Positions 44,701-56,090 of a stretch of 64,000 nucleotides of DNA are shown here, in pieces; within the stretch, counting starts at the first letter, position 1; each line of letters starts with the position of its first letter. The position numbers and the translations under genes are program-made. The stretch is from NCBI GenBank assembly GCA_030248295.1, contig JASANH010001297.1:372001-436000 (forward strand). The letters are read 5' to 3'. The notes beneath the pieces were generated by a model. That model had not been told where the DNA came from. It saw only the letters and a program-made list of their open reading frames with translations, and searched no databases. The DNA is from Mesodorylaimus sp. YZB2_4 (taxonomy: Eukaryota > Nematoda > Enoplea > Dorylaimida > Dorylaimidae).

Positions 44701-47700
44701 AGGTGAACCGACTTCCTGATCTCTGCATTTTCTCAGAAATCATGTCAAGCACTATACAGAGCACTCAAGGACTAAGGAACACATATTTGGCAATCATTTT
44801 TTACCCAGTTGGGAGTCGAACCCTGCCCTGGCTGTGAGCGCCCAGCGTGAGAGACAGACAGACCGCCAGGCCACATACACGAGTCTCCCTCCCTCCACTC
44901 TAATCCCAAGACCGCTCATGTTTTCTGTTCTCCCAAGTCAAAAAAAGAGAAAGAAACTTGACTCAAAATCAGAAAAATTTCAACCTGATGGGCGCTGCTA
45001 GCATTTGGCGGGAGATTCAAAATTATTATTGCGCCAGTTCGTGTTAGCTAAACTCAAACTTATTTCGTGCTTGTGCTAAAATCATTTTTTTTGTGAAATT
45101 AGCTCGAACTCTCTTCGGTATTCATGATATCCTTGTTTTTTAGTATTCTCGAGTTTTATCAGATGAAGGAGGCGCGTGCATTGAAAAAAAGCAGCTACAA
45201 CATTTTGATACTCGCTATTATTCTTCGGATACATGCCAAATGAATTTAGTGTTGCTAAAAATACAAAACAAATGCGGGTGTAAACCGTACGGGACACCAT
45301 GCGATTTAAGTAAGTCTTTGATCTTGTATGACAACTTGCTCAAAAACCCAAAATTGTATGTTTCAGAAAATGTGACGTATTGCAACATAATCCAACATTT
45401 CGATTGTGTCATGTGGCAAGATTTAAGCAAGCTCTTAAACTTACTACATTTTATTCCCCCTGAAAGAACATATGCTTGACATTTCAGACGTAAAAGACGC
45501 TGCTAGCAAATGCAAGCAAGCCTGTTTCACCATCGATTATGAAGTATCCTTGTCTCAGATCAAAATCTCCCCTTCGATTTGGCCCATATTAGTCGATTCG
45601 GAACAAGAGAAGAAAATTTATGACACGTTTAATGCCTCGCAAGAAGCTGTTTCCAGGTACGATAAGAAACGAGCTGGCATGCTTAAAACGATGGTGGAAG
45701 CTGTCGAAAATGCGTCAGCACTTTTGAGAAGTTTGGGTGTTGAACCACCGAGTGGCGAGAATGTGTCCAACGATGCTCGGGTACCCTTCGATCGAACGAT
45801 GAATCCACAATGTTTCGCTGGTGTGAAGCAAAAATACGCGTATTTGTTTGAAGAAATGAAAGAACGAGGACTGGTCGGAGGAGCCTGCACATTCGGGGCT
45901 GCAAGCACTGAAGGTGAGGCCAGTATCGATGCGTGACTTTCTTTTCTGAGTTTGCAGTCAAAAGCATATGGTCATGGATTGAATGACCTGGTCATCAGTC
46001 TGTGCTGTATATATGCATCCAGCACAGTCTCTGCTGTATATGTGCATCCAGCACAGACTGACTCCAGCAGAGATGCTGTTCTTTGTACTCACTATGCATA
46101 TTCGACAGCATTTGAGTACAATATGTATATATATATATTATTATATATACATATGTGTATATACATAGTATAAACGGTATGTCATTATATACTCATATGT
46201 ATGTATATACTGTATATATGTACAGTATGTACGGTATGTGTACTATATATTCTCATATATATATAGTATACATGAGTATATATACCCGTATATATATATA
46301 TGTAATGTGAGTGGCGTGTATACACCATGAATGGTATATGCTTATTACATATGTAAGTTATACTATTCATTTTCATATATATATCTTTCTGTCTCTTTTT
46401 GAGAGTTTTTAAAAGTTTAAACATCAATGCCACATGCAGTATGGCACAGGCATAAATTATCGTGAGCGGATTGGCATGCTAACCAGCCATATACTACTTA
46501 TGACGCCTGATAGTACTCGCAATGATCAGTGAATGTCATTCCAGTGCATCCTACCTTAGCGGCCACGCATACAGGACTGTAGACTTGACATACCAGACCA
46601 GAAGACCAATAGCACAAGTAGCAAGGACTGTGTCAAATCATGTAACGAAAATGAAACCGGCCAGTCAAAAAGAGAATTTTTCAGATGTCAAGAAAACAGT
46701 GAGTACGAGCTCGTGTTTGGATCAAATAGCCCCCGTTTGGTTGGATTTTTATCCACAAGACAAGTTCATATCAAACAGTTCCGAAAACTCGACTATTCAA
46801 TTGTACAGAACCAAAGTGGTCGATGAGTTCGCCCAATTCGTGGCCAGTATGATGGGCGTGTACGCCTCGCCCTGGTGTCTAGCTCAACCAACCAGATTAA
46901 AAGAATATTGGGAAATTAGGCAGAATATCGATTTGTATTATCAGGGTAATATTACCTTAAAAGAATGGGTGGACAAGCAATCTACTGGCACTGGAGAGAG
47001 ATATAAGGTAACATAAATTTTGGGACATTGCATTTGGTTAAAATTCAAATTCAAAATTTGAATTAATATTATTTTTTAGACTAATTTTGCCAATGTGTTT
47101 ACAAATCACTACTTGATCATGCAAAATAATTTGGAAAATATGGTTATAAAGAGCAGGAATATATCGGATACATATGCAAATCGCTCACAATTTTGGACAT
47201 ATTTTGGTCTATATATGGGCGTATGCCAGCATGTCTACAATTACTCGGCCTGTACAAATAATGCAACTGCGGGTATGTTGCCTTGTCTATTGCCGTGGTT
47301 ATACTCTCAGAAAAATCAATAAATTATACAGGCCTGTCTAAATTGCACATTCGATTATAGATGGCTGGGCCAGTTCGATGTGCTCATCGGTTCCGTTTCA
47401 CACTTTCGAATCTTTCTTCATCGAATCGATCGATTGTTTCTCGAGTGATCTCGCAACGAATTTGTCCGATTATAAAACTCAGGTAGAGAAGGCAGCTGAT
47501 AAATATAAAGCGGCTGTGGAAAATTTGGAAGCTTTCCTAATGTCATATGGCAAACGATGGGAATTCGGTGATGATTTCTTTTCGTAAGTGAATTTTTTGA
47601 TATTTTTTATTCGTCTTATGACAATAAGTTCTTGGATAACATATTTTTTTAAGGAATAATATTGTCGGATTGAAAATATTTTTCGCAGATTTAAGTCAAG

Positions 47701-48267
47701 AAATTGTGACTGAAGAAATCTCATACGATATCTCGAATTTGTTTGGTAAGTGATTGAATCGTTGTATCTCGGAAAAACCTAAAAAAAATGATTATTGCTG
47801 TGGAATACTGTACATACAGTAGGATGTACCGCATGCAAAAAGTCTCGGGAGGGTGACTGTGAGTTATGTATGGCCCCTCATTTGGGGGGGGGCGTAGAGT
47901 CGGATTCCTGGATATTCTTTCTGATTTTTCTCCAATTACTCGGTGTAAAGCCTGAATTAGTTTATCCTAAAATGGTAAATCAACATAGGAGAACCTGATA
48001 GTTGATAAAACTGATCGCATTGCAGGTGATATCGGAGGTTCAATTGGACTGTTCATCGGAGCGAGTCTCTTATCAATTTTCGAATTTTTGGACGAATTCT
48101 TATGCGAAATGCCCTTCATGAAACGTCTTCGGACAAAACTTATTAAAAGATCAGGCGTAGGAAACAACAGCCAGCAGCCCCCGCACTCATCCACCAGTCA
48201 AATTAAGGTACCACCACCCAGGCCCATGTTCGTTCAACAACGTTTCGGCATTGAGACAGTCAAATAA
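41788..48267 (+). CDS. DEG/ENaC (degenerin-type) cation channel subunit, 13 exons, 807 aa
   Basis: Exons are 41788-41846, 42253-42420, 42535-42723, 42943-43147, 43201-43299, 45144-45309, 45367-45405, 45488-45913, 46685-47007, 47080-47272, 47361-47583, 47654-47745 and 48026-48267, exactly 808 codons with stop. The cytosolic N-terminus is only about 20 residues, then TM1 (LLWLLVVAGGLILSG). After it come VTFPQLILCNSNQF and the DMILKC...DYGVCLRFNG segment. PGSGQALLMYLNLE is the family GPGNGL strand. Cysteine-rich parts include DTCQMNLVLL and KCGCKPYGTPC. Exon 13 gives GGSIGLFIGASLLSIFEFLD, the selectivity-filter GxS and TM2 signature. Exons 8-12 give a large extra ectodomain before TM2. The exon 7 donor (45405) is inferred from phase. 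Degenerins form trimeric amiloride-sensitive sodium channels used in touch, proprioception and acid or peptide sensing. Confidence 0.93.
43300..45143. other. Intron 5 of the DEG/ENaC gene, repeat-bearing
   Basis: A 1.84-kb intron. It holds an inverted SINE (44746-44874). At 44428-44520 a plus-strand frame reads FGTWNMEHRS then RQIRFLIVSETWLY, resembling the start of a LINE endonuclease domain (GTWN and SETWL motifs). The latter is short and may be coincidence. Confidence 0.5.
44746..44874 (-). mobile_element. tRNA-derived SINE (copy F) inside DEG/ENaC intron 5
   Basis: On the minus strand: GTGGCCTGGCGGTCTG, CTCTCACGCTGGGCGC, B box GGTTCGACTCCCA, body AAATGATTGCCAAATATGTG, and TTAGTCCTTGAGTGCTCTG with AGTGCTTG. 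It is antisense to the host gene. Confidence 0.8.
46115..46390. repeat. (TA)/(TATG) simple-sequence region in DEG/ENaC intron 8
   Basis: ATATGTATATATA-type words with CATATGTA punctuation over about 270 bases. Imperfect, with internal inverted symmetry. Just upstream, GCATCCAGCACAG is repeated three times near 46015-46060. Confidence 0.8.
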
Positions 48268-50502
48268 TTCTTTGTTTCGCTGATTGTGGTTCGACTTGTC
48301 CGAAGATTCTTGTTAGAAGTGTGATATGTGTACAGATCGTACTCTCTCCCCCCACGCTCGCCCGCTTACTGCCCATATTGTCCTTGTATCTACTGAAACT
48401 GTGCACCTGGAAATTACTGGAGTAAAAGTTCTTGTTGAACTAAGGTTAGCTCGAAACAAGTTTTGGAAACTTTTGCAAAGTTACAAACTCAGAAGAATTT
48501 TTGCAACTCGATATGATGTTTCTGCCGTTCTTCCAGTTGCTTATTGATTTCTGCTGTCTCCACCTTTTTCTATCAGCCCGTGTTTTTAACTAGCCCACGT
48601 GCAAGAAGTGTCTCTACTGTAACTAGCAACATCAGGAGTCACAAAGCGTGTCAACCAGCTTATATCTCGACTAAGCGGCCCGCCACGAAGCCAGGATCGA
48701 ATCTTTGATTTTTTTAATGTAGAAGTGGAGTTAAGCCGTTTTGACGTTAGTCAAAATCCTTCGACGTCGGGAAGGACCGAAATTTCTAAACTCTCTTAGA
48801 AACATCAATGCAACAAGAAATTATGTGATCGACATACAGTAAAAGCGTATTAAGAAAAAGCGGTTTAAATGAAAGAGATTTCCGTGTGGGGCTTAGAAAA
48901 TGTGATGGGTTCATTTGAAGGCGTGCGCAAGATTCCTAATCCTGGGGTTCAAGAAAAAAGGTGTCAATGAAAATGGAGACCTGGTGCTGCCATAGCCAAG
49001 CAAAAAGTACCTCCAGAAGATAAATTCTGAATTTTCGCGCAATGAAATGGGAAGTTTTTGAACACGCGCTGGACAGATGCACAGGGCATCGGCAGATCAG
49101 AGATCGTATTATGCAGCTTCTTTCTGCCATGTGCAGTAACCAGGGCATCGATCTGATCAACGTGACTGCGAAACTATTGAGTTTGAGTAAAACTGAACGA
49201 AAAAATCCCTGCGAGTAATTATCATTTCAAGCCGCTATGAAGCGATCAATAGTTCCAACACCTTTAGTTCAAGTCCTACCAAGGAAGGAGATGATGATTG
49301 TTTTCACAAAACCTTGAAGGAAACCCTTGAAGCACGTGGAATTCACTGACTGAGCATAGTTCTTTCATTCTAACGAAAATGCCATGAGCGAATTCCATGA
49401 TATGGGCCGCAAGTATTGACCTACTGTAGATGCCCTATTTTATAGCCCTGGTGCAATCTGGTGGGTCCTGAACTGAGCTCAAATGTCAGATTCGAATTCG
49501 CTCTTGTGGTCGTCTCGAAGAATAGTCTTGAATTGGATATGTGACTATGACATTTAAATGTATGGTAGCTGAAAAAAATGATAAAACATAATTTATGCTG
49601 GAAAGCTAACTGGGAATATGCTTCAAGACTTTGAGGACATTTGATCATTACAAGACTAAAGGATTCTAGAAAAAAACAGAATCGGGTAAAATTTGACAGG
49701 AGGCGGGTGACAGGGGTTATGTGGAGGTTATAGCTAAGGAGAAAGAGTAACAGGTAGCGCACTTTTCGAATGGTTGTCTGTTGGTCTCTCTCCTATTGTA
49801 GGGGCCAGAGAGATGAATCAAACGCACGCAGTGTCGACGACCGCGATAACAAAGTAGCGATCTCAGGAAATGTTTGCCTAGTGCGATCACGCGAAAAAGT
49901 CTAATCAGAGGATGTGCCTCTGATCAGACAGATAGGGCTTGTTTTTGTGATACCAAACTCATAATAGACACTTCCTGCATGCCATCTCCAAATTAGCTAA
50001 GGGAAGTATCTGCACCCGTCGTCTTGTCCTTCTTGCCTCTATTCAAATGAAGATATTGATCTGTTTTGTACCCGCAAGTATTTTGCTTCACCACAGTTTC
50101 GCAAGCATATTATGTCAGAGTCATTCCTTTTTAATTTAAACTTTGCCAGTCACGAAGTTGCTCCTTCACCATTACCATAAATTGAGGTGTTCTCTTTCAC
50201 TGTCTTGCGGGCAATCGTTCTCGATTCGTCGCCTGTAGAGCGCAGATGGTCGATTCTGGGGGTTCTCATTATGTTTTCATAAGCTACGCTGTCTTGAAGA
50301 GGTGTTGAGAAGACACAGTCAGCTTTACTCTTACAGCAGATTTGTGTCTGGTGTATTGACATGTCGTGAGGAGAGGCGTAAAAGTTGTGAGCCCTTGCGA
50401 TATCCTAATGTAACACATGCCTGGAGCCAGCAGTGTGAGCACTGGACTCATCCATAGTCGAATTGATGCTCCACAAGCCACGATCAGACCTATCTACCCC
50501 TA
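48268..50502. other. Intergenic between DEG/ENaC and the LINE
   Basis: Only short open frames without conserved content. No RNA gene or repeat family recognised. A 30-base-period duplication (CCTATCTGGTTGTTTATCATT at about 50507 and 50537) marks the 5' edge of the LINE. Confidence 0.5.
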
Positions 50503-53443
50503 ATGGCCTATCTGGTTGTTTATCATTCGATCAGACCTATCTGGTTGTTTATCATTATGACTCCTGTTTGGAGATTCGGTTTTGGGAACATCAACAGCAT
50601 AATTGGGAAGTTTAGTATACTTCGAGGTGAAATCGAGGCCGAGCAGTTCGATTTTTACGGCGTTGCTGAGACCAAAATTGATTCGTCGATCTTGGACACT
50701 GAGATTCATATCCCTGGATACGATCTTTTTCGGCAAGATCGAAAACATGGAGGCGGCGGTCTTGCCCTCTACTGCAGTAATGCTCTCCCTTGCATACGCT
50801 TTAAAAATCATGTGGAGTTCGGTATCACTCAAACGGGTCTGGAAACACTAGCAGTTCGAATTGGGAATCCCCGTCATTATATCATTGCAGTGGTTGTTTA
50901 TATCCCTAAAACTTCCCCTGCATTGATGCCCTTTACGATTACTTGTGCTTGGCTTTTGGGCGAAATTTTCAAAGATTAGTAATTTTTGGCGACTTCAATG
51001 CTAACATGTTAACTGATTCTCCTGCCCGTCGGCACCTAGTGCACTTGGTGTCTTCTATTGGAGGAACTCAGACTGTGACTTCCCCTACACGTAGAGATCG
51101 TACTCTGCTGGATGTCGTCATTTTTGGTGACCCAGGGCGCCATCGCTCGACTGAAGTTCTGGATCCTATTTCTGATCATAATTCGATCGCTGTCGAAATG
51201 TCAGGGTTTTTTGTAAAGAACCCACCCGACTGTCGACGAATTTGGCTTCTGAAACGGGCCAATTGGGTTTCGGTCAACAGTCACCTTCAACAACAGGATC
51301 TCTCAAATTTGGTTCGATCTTCGAGTTCAGTTGACGTCGCCTGTTCATCGCTCACGGCTGCGATTAGAAAGGCATTAGATGAATTCGTTCCTCGAAAACT
51401 AGTTCGATGTGATCGTCGGAAATCTTGGATGCATTCAGAATTACTGTCTCTGATTCGTCAGAAAAACATGGCCTACAAGCTGTGGAAGCGGAATGGTTCA
51501 GATCTGGATCGTAATTTATTTTTGACTCTTCGGCGTCAATGCAGAAAGGGAATACGATCCGCCAAAATTGCCTTCGTGTCTGCAAACTTCTCGAACTGTA
51601 GTTCAGTCGCAGAGTTCTGGTCCGCATATCGTAGTCTGGCGCCTAACTGTCGTAAAATTCCTGCCTTACTGAATGATTTTGATCGCCCGATTTTTGGGAA
51701 TGGAGAAAAAGCCAATGCCTTGAATACCCATTTTGCGAGTAATTTCAACCGTGCCGATTATGGTGAATTTCGTCTGCCAGATCTGGATCCAGATGACATG
51801 AGCGATTATTCTGTCACAGAAGTCTTCGTTCTCAGGGAACTTCGTCAGCTTAGATCTAAGAGCGCGCCAGGGGAAGATAATTTAACTGCTCCTGTTCTCA
51901 AAAACCTGGCAACTACTATCGCTCCACCACTCACCCTCCTTTTCAATCGATCACTCGACGATGGACAATTTCCAACTTGCTGGAAGCTAGCAAAGGTCGT
52001 CCCAATTCCAAAACCCGGGGACAAAAGTAGCATCAAATCATGGCGACCAATTTCTCTACTGTCGATAATGTCAAAAGTCTTCGAGCGGCACATTGACCAG
52101 CTTCTCAGGTCGCGCATCATTCTGTCACCTGAGCAGCATGGATTTTGCAAGCGTCGCGGTACAAACTCTGCTCTTATTGGTGCGACCCAATATATTCATG
52201 ACCATTTAAATTCGAGAAACTGTCGTTTTGTCGCAGGAGTCTTCCTGGACCTCAGAAAGGCCTTTGACCAGGTTTCACACTTTCAATTACTTCGTTGTTT
52301 GCAAACTGTTCATCATATTCCGCCAAATCTGGTCCGTTGGTTATCATCATATTTGCTTGATCGATCTCAGAGGGTCGTCATCGAAGAATGTTCTTCCGAC
52401 TTGACATCAGTGAGCTCTGGGGTGCCGCAGGGTAGTATTTTAGGCCCCACGCTCTTCGTCGCTTATATCGACCCGCTTCTTCGCGACTTTCGTGTTCGTT
52501 TCCCGCATTTGCATCTACAGGCGTACGCTGATGATACGGCCTTATTCATTCCTGGTCAAACTTTGGACGATATCGATCGGCTGGGACAACCTGCCATGAA
52601 CTGGATTTCAGAGTGGGTCGAATCAGCAGGTCTGGACTTTAACCTTTCTAAATCTCAAGCTGTCTTGTTCAGATATGGTTATGGTCAGCTTCCACGAATG
52701 CCCTGCTTGAGTATTCGGGACAGACCAATAGAATTTGTTCCAGAGGTGTCTTACCTGGGTGTTATCCTCAGTTCTGACTTGAAATTCTCAGAACATGTTT
52801 CTAGTGTTGTAAAAAAATGTAATGTTATGATTGGGGCCCTGAGACGCAAACTTGGAAATCATTTATCTCCTAAAGTCTTTGGTGATGTCTATTCTGCTTG
52901 TATTCGGTCTATTCTTGAATATGGCTGTGTCGCATTGGCACCCACTCTGAAAGGGGATATATCTAATCTTGAACGTGCACATTTATATGCCTTGAGGCTG
53001 TACTTGAACGATTTTACTGTGTCCTATGCAGAGGGTCTGCGCAGGGCTGGTTGGTCCTCACTTCGGGATAGACGTAACTGTTTGAAACTGTGTCAGTTTT
53101 ACAAATTCTATCATGTCCATCATGACTTTGGGAACGCTCGTTTTTTGCATCGATCTGACTTGCGTTCGAGTGATAGGACATGTGAAGCCCATCATTTGAT
53201 TATCCCAAGGCACTTTTACGAGAGTTTTAAACAAAGTTTCATCTTTTCGACAATTTCTTTATGGAATCAGTTGTCTGAGGTAGTGGCGCTATCTGACTGG
53301 CCCCTTTTTCGACAAGGTTTATCTAGGCTAGTTTTTAAGTAATCATGTTTCCCTTATTGTATTTCTGTGTTTTATACTCCCTGAGTGCGCCTGTGGTGCT
53401 TGAGTATAAATAAAGTATGAAGTATGAAGTATGAAGTATGGCA
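50503..53443 (+). mobile_element. Near-complete non-LTR retrotransposon (CR1/Jockey group), one frameshift
   Basis: The ORF2-type protein has an N-terminal AP-like endonuclease starting FGNINSIIGKF, with YGVAETKID and HGGGGLALY. It continues in a second frame from about 50922 with IFGDFNANM and ISDHNSI. Reverse transcriptase follows: SAPGEDNLTAPVLKN, WRPISLLSIMSKVFE, EQHGFC, FLDLRKAFDQVSH, SSGVPQGSILGPTLF and the catalytic AYADDTALF. A C-terminal conserved region follows, and a stop lies at 53340-53342. No internal stop is seen in the 799-codon second frame. The 1-nt shift near 50922 (IPKTSPAL to DALYDYL) inactivates the copy. No ORF1 is visible upstream, so the 5' end is truncated or ORF1 is lost. 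The 3' UTR holds CTGAGTGCGCCTGTGGTGCTTG and ends in (GTATGAA)n. Confidence 0.93.
50943..53342 (+). pseudogene. LINE ORF2, second reading frame (endonuclease end, reverse transcriptase)
   Basis: This is the long in-frame part of the element above, about 799 codons. It begins inside the endonuclease, before the GDFNAN motif. The YADD box, LRKAFD and GVPQGS motifs are intact, so catalytic residues of the reverse transcriptase are retained. Only the frameshift separates it from the endonuclease start at 50503. There is no host-gene context; it stands between the channel gene and a GPCR remnant. Confidence 0.9.
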
Positions 53444-54103
53444 GCCGGAACATCGAGACTTACGTCATAGGCGATTCTGACTAGCTGTTCTAAGCAAGCT
53501 GTGTAAGCTGTCCTGTGTATTTGCTCGTTTTTCTCTCCAGACCCCTTATTCTACAGTATCCTCCAACAGCGCGTGCTCGAATGTCCGCGTCAGATTTCCT
53601 AAAGCTGCTTAAAGCAGCGAATGATGTAAGGCTTCTTTTGTAAGCTGATTACACACTTTTCGACCGGGCTCATGTTGCATTTCAAAATGCATTTGTTTCA
53701 TCCTCGAGATTTCTGCCTTTTGCTGACATTTGAAAATTAATAGAACATCCAAAAGATTTCGAACATCCATACTTGACTTGTGGAAAATTCCTGATCAGAT
53801 TTAATTTTGAGCTTTGATCCGCTCTTTTTCATAGCATATGCGTACAAAAAGGCGTCAAAAAGAGCGGATAATAAAGCCCTTACACAGCGGAAAAAGTCGA
53901 CAGGTTCGAGCTTCGCTACTGCGAGGTATCCTAGTGCACTTTTATGACAATTAATGAAAAGCGTGGGGAAGCTAAGAAAACTGATGTCATTTGCCTGTCA
54001 GACTGATAGCAGTTGCTTGACTTGGCAAACAACTGCAACTACTTATTAGCTGTTCCTGTTTCAGGTCATGCAGAACGCATAGTAACCCAACACATTTCGA
54101 TCA
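53444..54103. other. Intergenic, no gene seen
   Basis: No recognisable content apart from AT-rich DNA and a GTATGG trailing the LINE. Confidence 0.5.
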
Positions 54104-56090
54104 TGATCACAATGGATGAAGACTGCGGCATCTCGTACGCCGTGCTGGTCATGTAGAATGTCACCTTTATCATCGGCTATGGCCTGGTGACAGTTCTCTA
54201 CATCGTGGTCGGTCTGACGGGCAACATCACCTTGCTAGTGCAACAGGCTGAACGGCCGTACATTGGAGAAGGTACCGCGGGGAGCGGATGGACTCAAATA
54301 TACCTCCAGGCAGGCCACCTAGTCGTAGGTGGCTGAGACATCAACCCCACGGGTTTCAGCCTCGCCTGGAGGAGCGTATCGACTGGCCAACGAAGGCAAG
54401 CCAATACACTGCTCCATGTATAAGGCAGCCAATCAAGGCAACCAAATACACAACCTTCCCCACCGGCCAAACACGCCTATTGCATTCCTCCCTCCGTTCG
54501 GAAAAGACCCAGAGAGAGAGGAGAAACAGGTTCGAACGCGTGGCAGCGCCTGGCACCCGGGAGCTCTAGGCATCGCATAGAACACCGTGCGACCTCACGG
54601 TCTGGCCCATACTGGCAGAGCCATCGCGAAGATGGTTACCTGGACAGGGGTTCCCGACGCGAGCACACCCTGCGCACCGGGCACATACCAACACGCCCTA
54701 CTCGTGACGCCAAATGCAACAGTCAGGTTCTCGTGCTAGTACACTGAACCAACTGCGCTATGGTGTGGAGGTTCGAATCAAGCCACGCAGCCCAAGTACC
54801 GGTATAGTTTATTACTAGCGTCCACTACGCCGGACTAGGGGGGACTCACGTAGGATCGGAAGAGCCGGCTACAATCGTCAGGTCGTCGAGGAGTCTCACT
54901 GATCGAACTGATCTCGCCAGGCCAGGAGCAGAGCCTTTGTATAACCGGTGCTCGGGGTCCAGGAACTAGTCCTATCAATCCCTCGCATGTTAGGAAAACC
55001 CGTCAGCTCGGCCTCTTGGCCTCGCTCGGCCCCGACCAGGAAGGAGGGAGACAAATAGTCTGTGCCTCGTGTGCACACTAGATGTCTTATGCAAATAGGA
55101 TAACCACTGAAGGCACCTATTACACTAGTTGCGTTCTACAAGCAGTCGAATAGTGACTGTGCTTACGCGTACCAAGTGTTTCTGACCACGAGTGAAGCAC
55201 TAGAAATCTTTTTCTCTTGGTTCATTCTGGGCTACAAATGGGGATCGGACACCGAGCACGAAGGACTGGCCTGGTATCGCAAGAATTACCTTCTGGCTCA
55301 TGTTCTACGCGGCCCACATCGGCTGCCCGCTGGGCAACGTGTTCATCGTCAGTTCGCTTCTCTGCGCAGTGGCCATGACTGCGGATCGTGTGTGTTCGCT
55401 TAGGGAAAGCCATTCGCCTACAAGAATATCAATCAGAGGCGGCATCAGATGGTGGCGGCCACCATCTGTTTTACAGTCGGTGTGCTGGCCAACATCTACG
55501 AGACCCTACGCTGGTACTTCGAGCCCAGACGAGTGGTAGGGAATGGCACTTGGGACGGGTTCTACGAGGTACTGCCCGACGAGGAGTACCTGGGTAGTCC
55601 CCTGGGCGTGGTCCTGGCTAACTTGCGCACAGGAGTCCGCTTCATCGGCGTGCTCACTCTGATCGGTCTAAACATAGCCATGGGTATGATTTTTCGCAGA
55701 CGAATGAAGAGGGTCAGCCAGATGGCAGCGACAGCTAATGACGAGAAAGAGAAGGAGCGGCGAGCATCGGAGAAGAACCTGTTGATCCTGACCATCTATC
55801 AGTCCTGTCTGATGGCAGCCAATCAGATCCCTCACTGCGGCGAGTATGTACATCGCCATCATCGTTTTTCCCACATTCACACGATGCTGGGGCGTGATCG
55901 TGGCCCCGTTTGTCGATGGATGCATCCAGGTCACCGATACGGCCGATTTCTTGGTCATCATGGCCATCAACAAGAGAATGAGACGAGCCATTTTGGGAGT
56001 ACTGCCCGATTGGATACGGCGTCCGAGCCGACTGATGCAGTCTACTGTCAAGCATGTCATGTCGGTCGGGACGCAGCCGAATCGAGTTGA
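54104..56090 (+). pseudogene. Broken rhodopsin-type GPCR
   Basis: Pieces of a seven-transmembrane receptor lie in order but in different frames. At 54104-54271, TM1-like LVTVLYIVVGLTGNITLLV is preceded by an in-frame TAG at 54155. From about 55155, YQVFLTTSEALEIFFSWF ends in a frameshift near 55285. Then FWLMFYAAHIGCPLGNVF and AMTADRV follow (an E/DRY-like box), with a further frame change after CSL near 55402. MVAATICFTVGVLANIYE and RFIGVLTLIGLNIAMGMIF follow in one frame. After NQIPHC near 55840 the frame shifts again, and VIVAPFVDGCIQVTDTADFL (TM7-like) comes last. At least one nonsense and three frameshifts argue for a pseudogene, although sequencing error or missed introns could explain some. 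The FMRFamide-receptor-like impression is weak. The 54270-55150 gap is GC-rich, possibly an inserted repeat. Confidence 0.7.
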
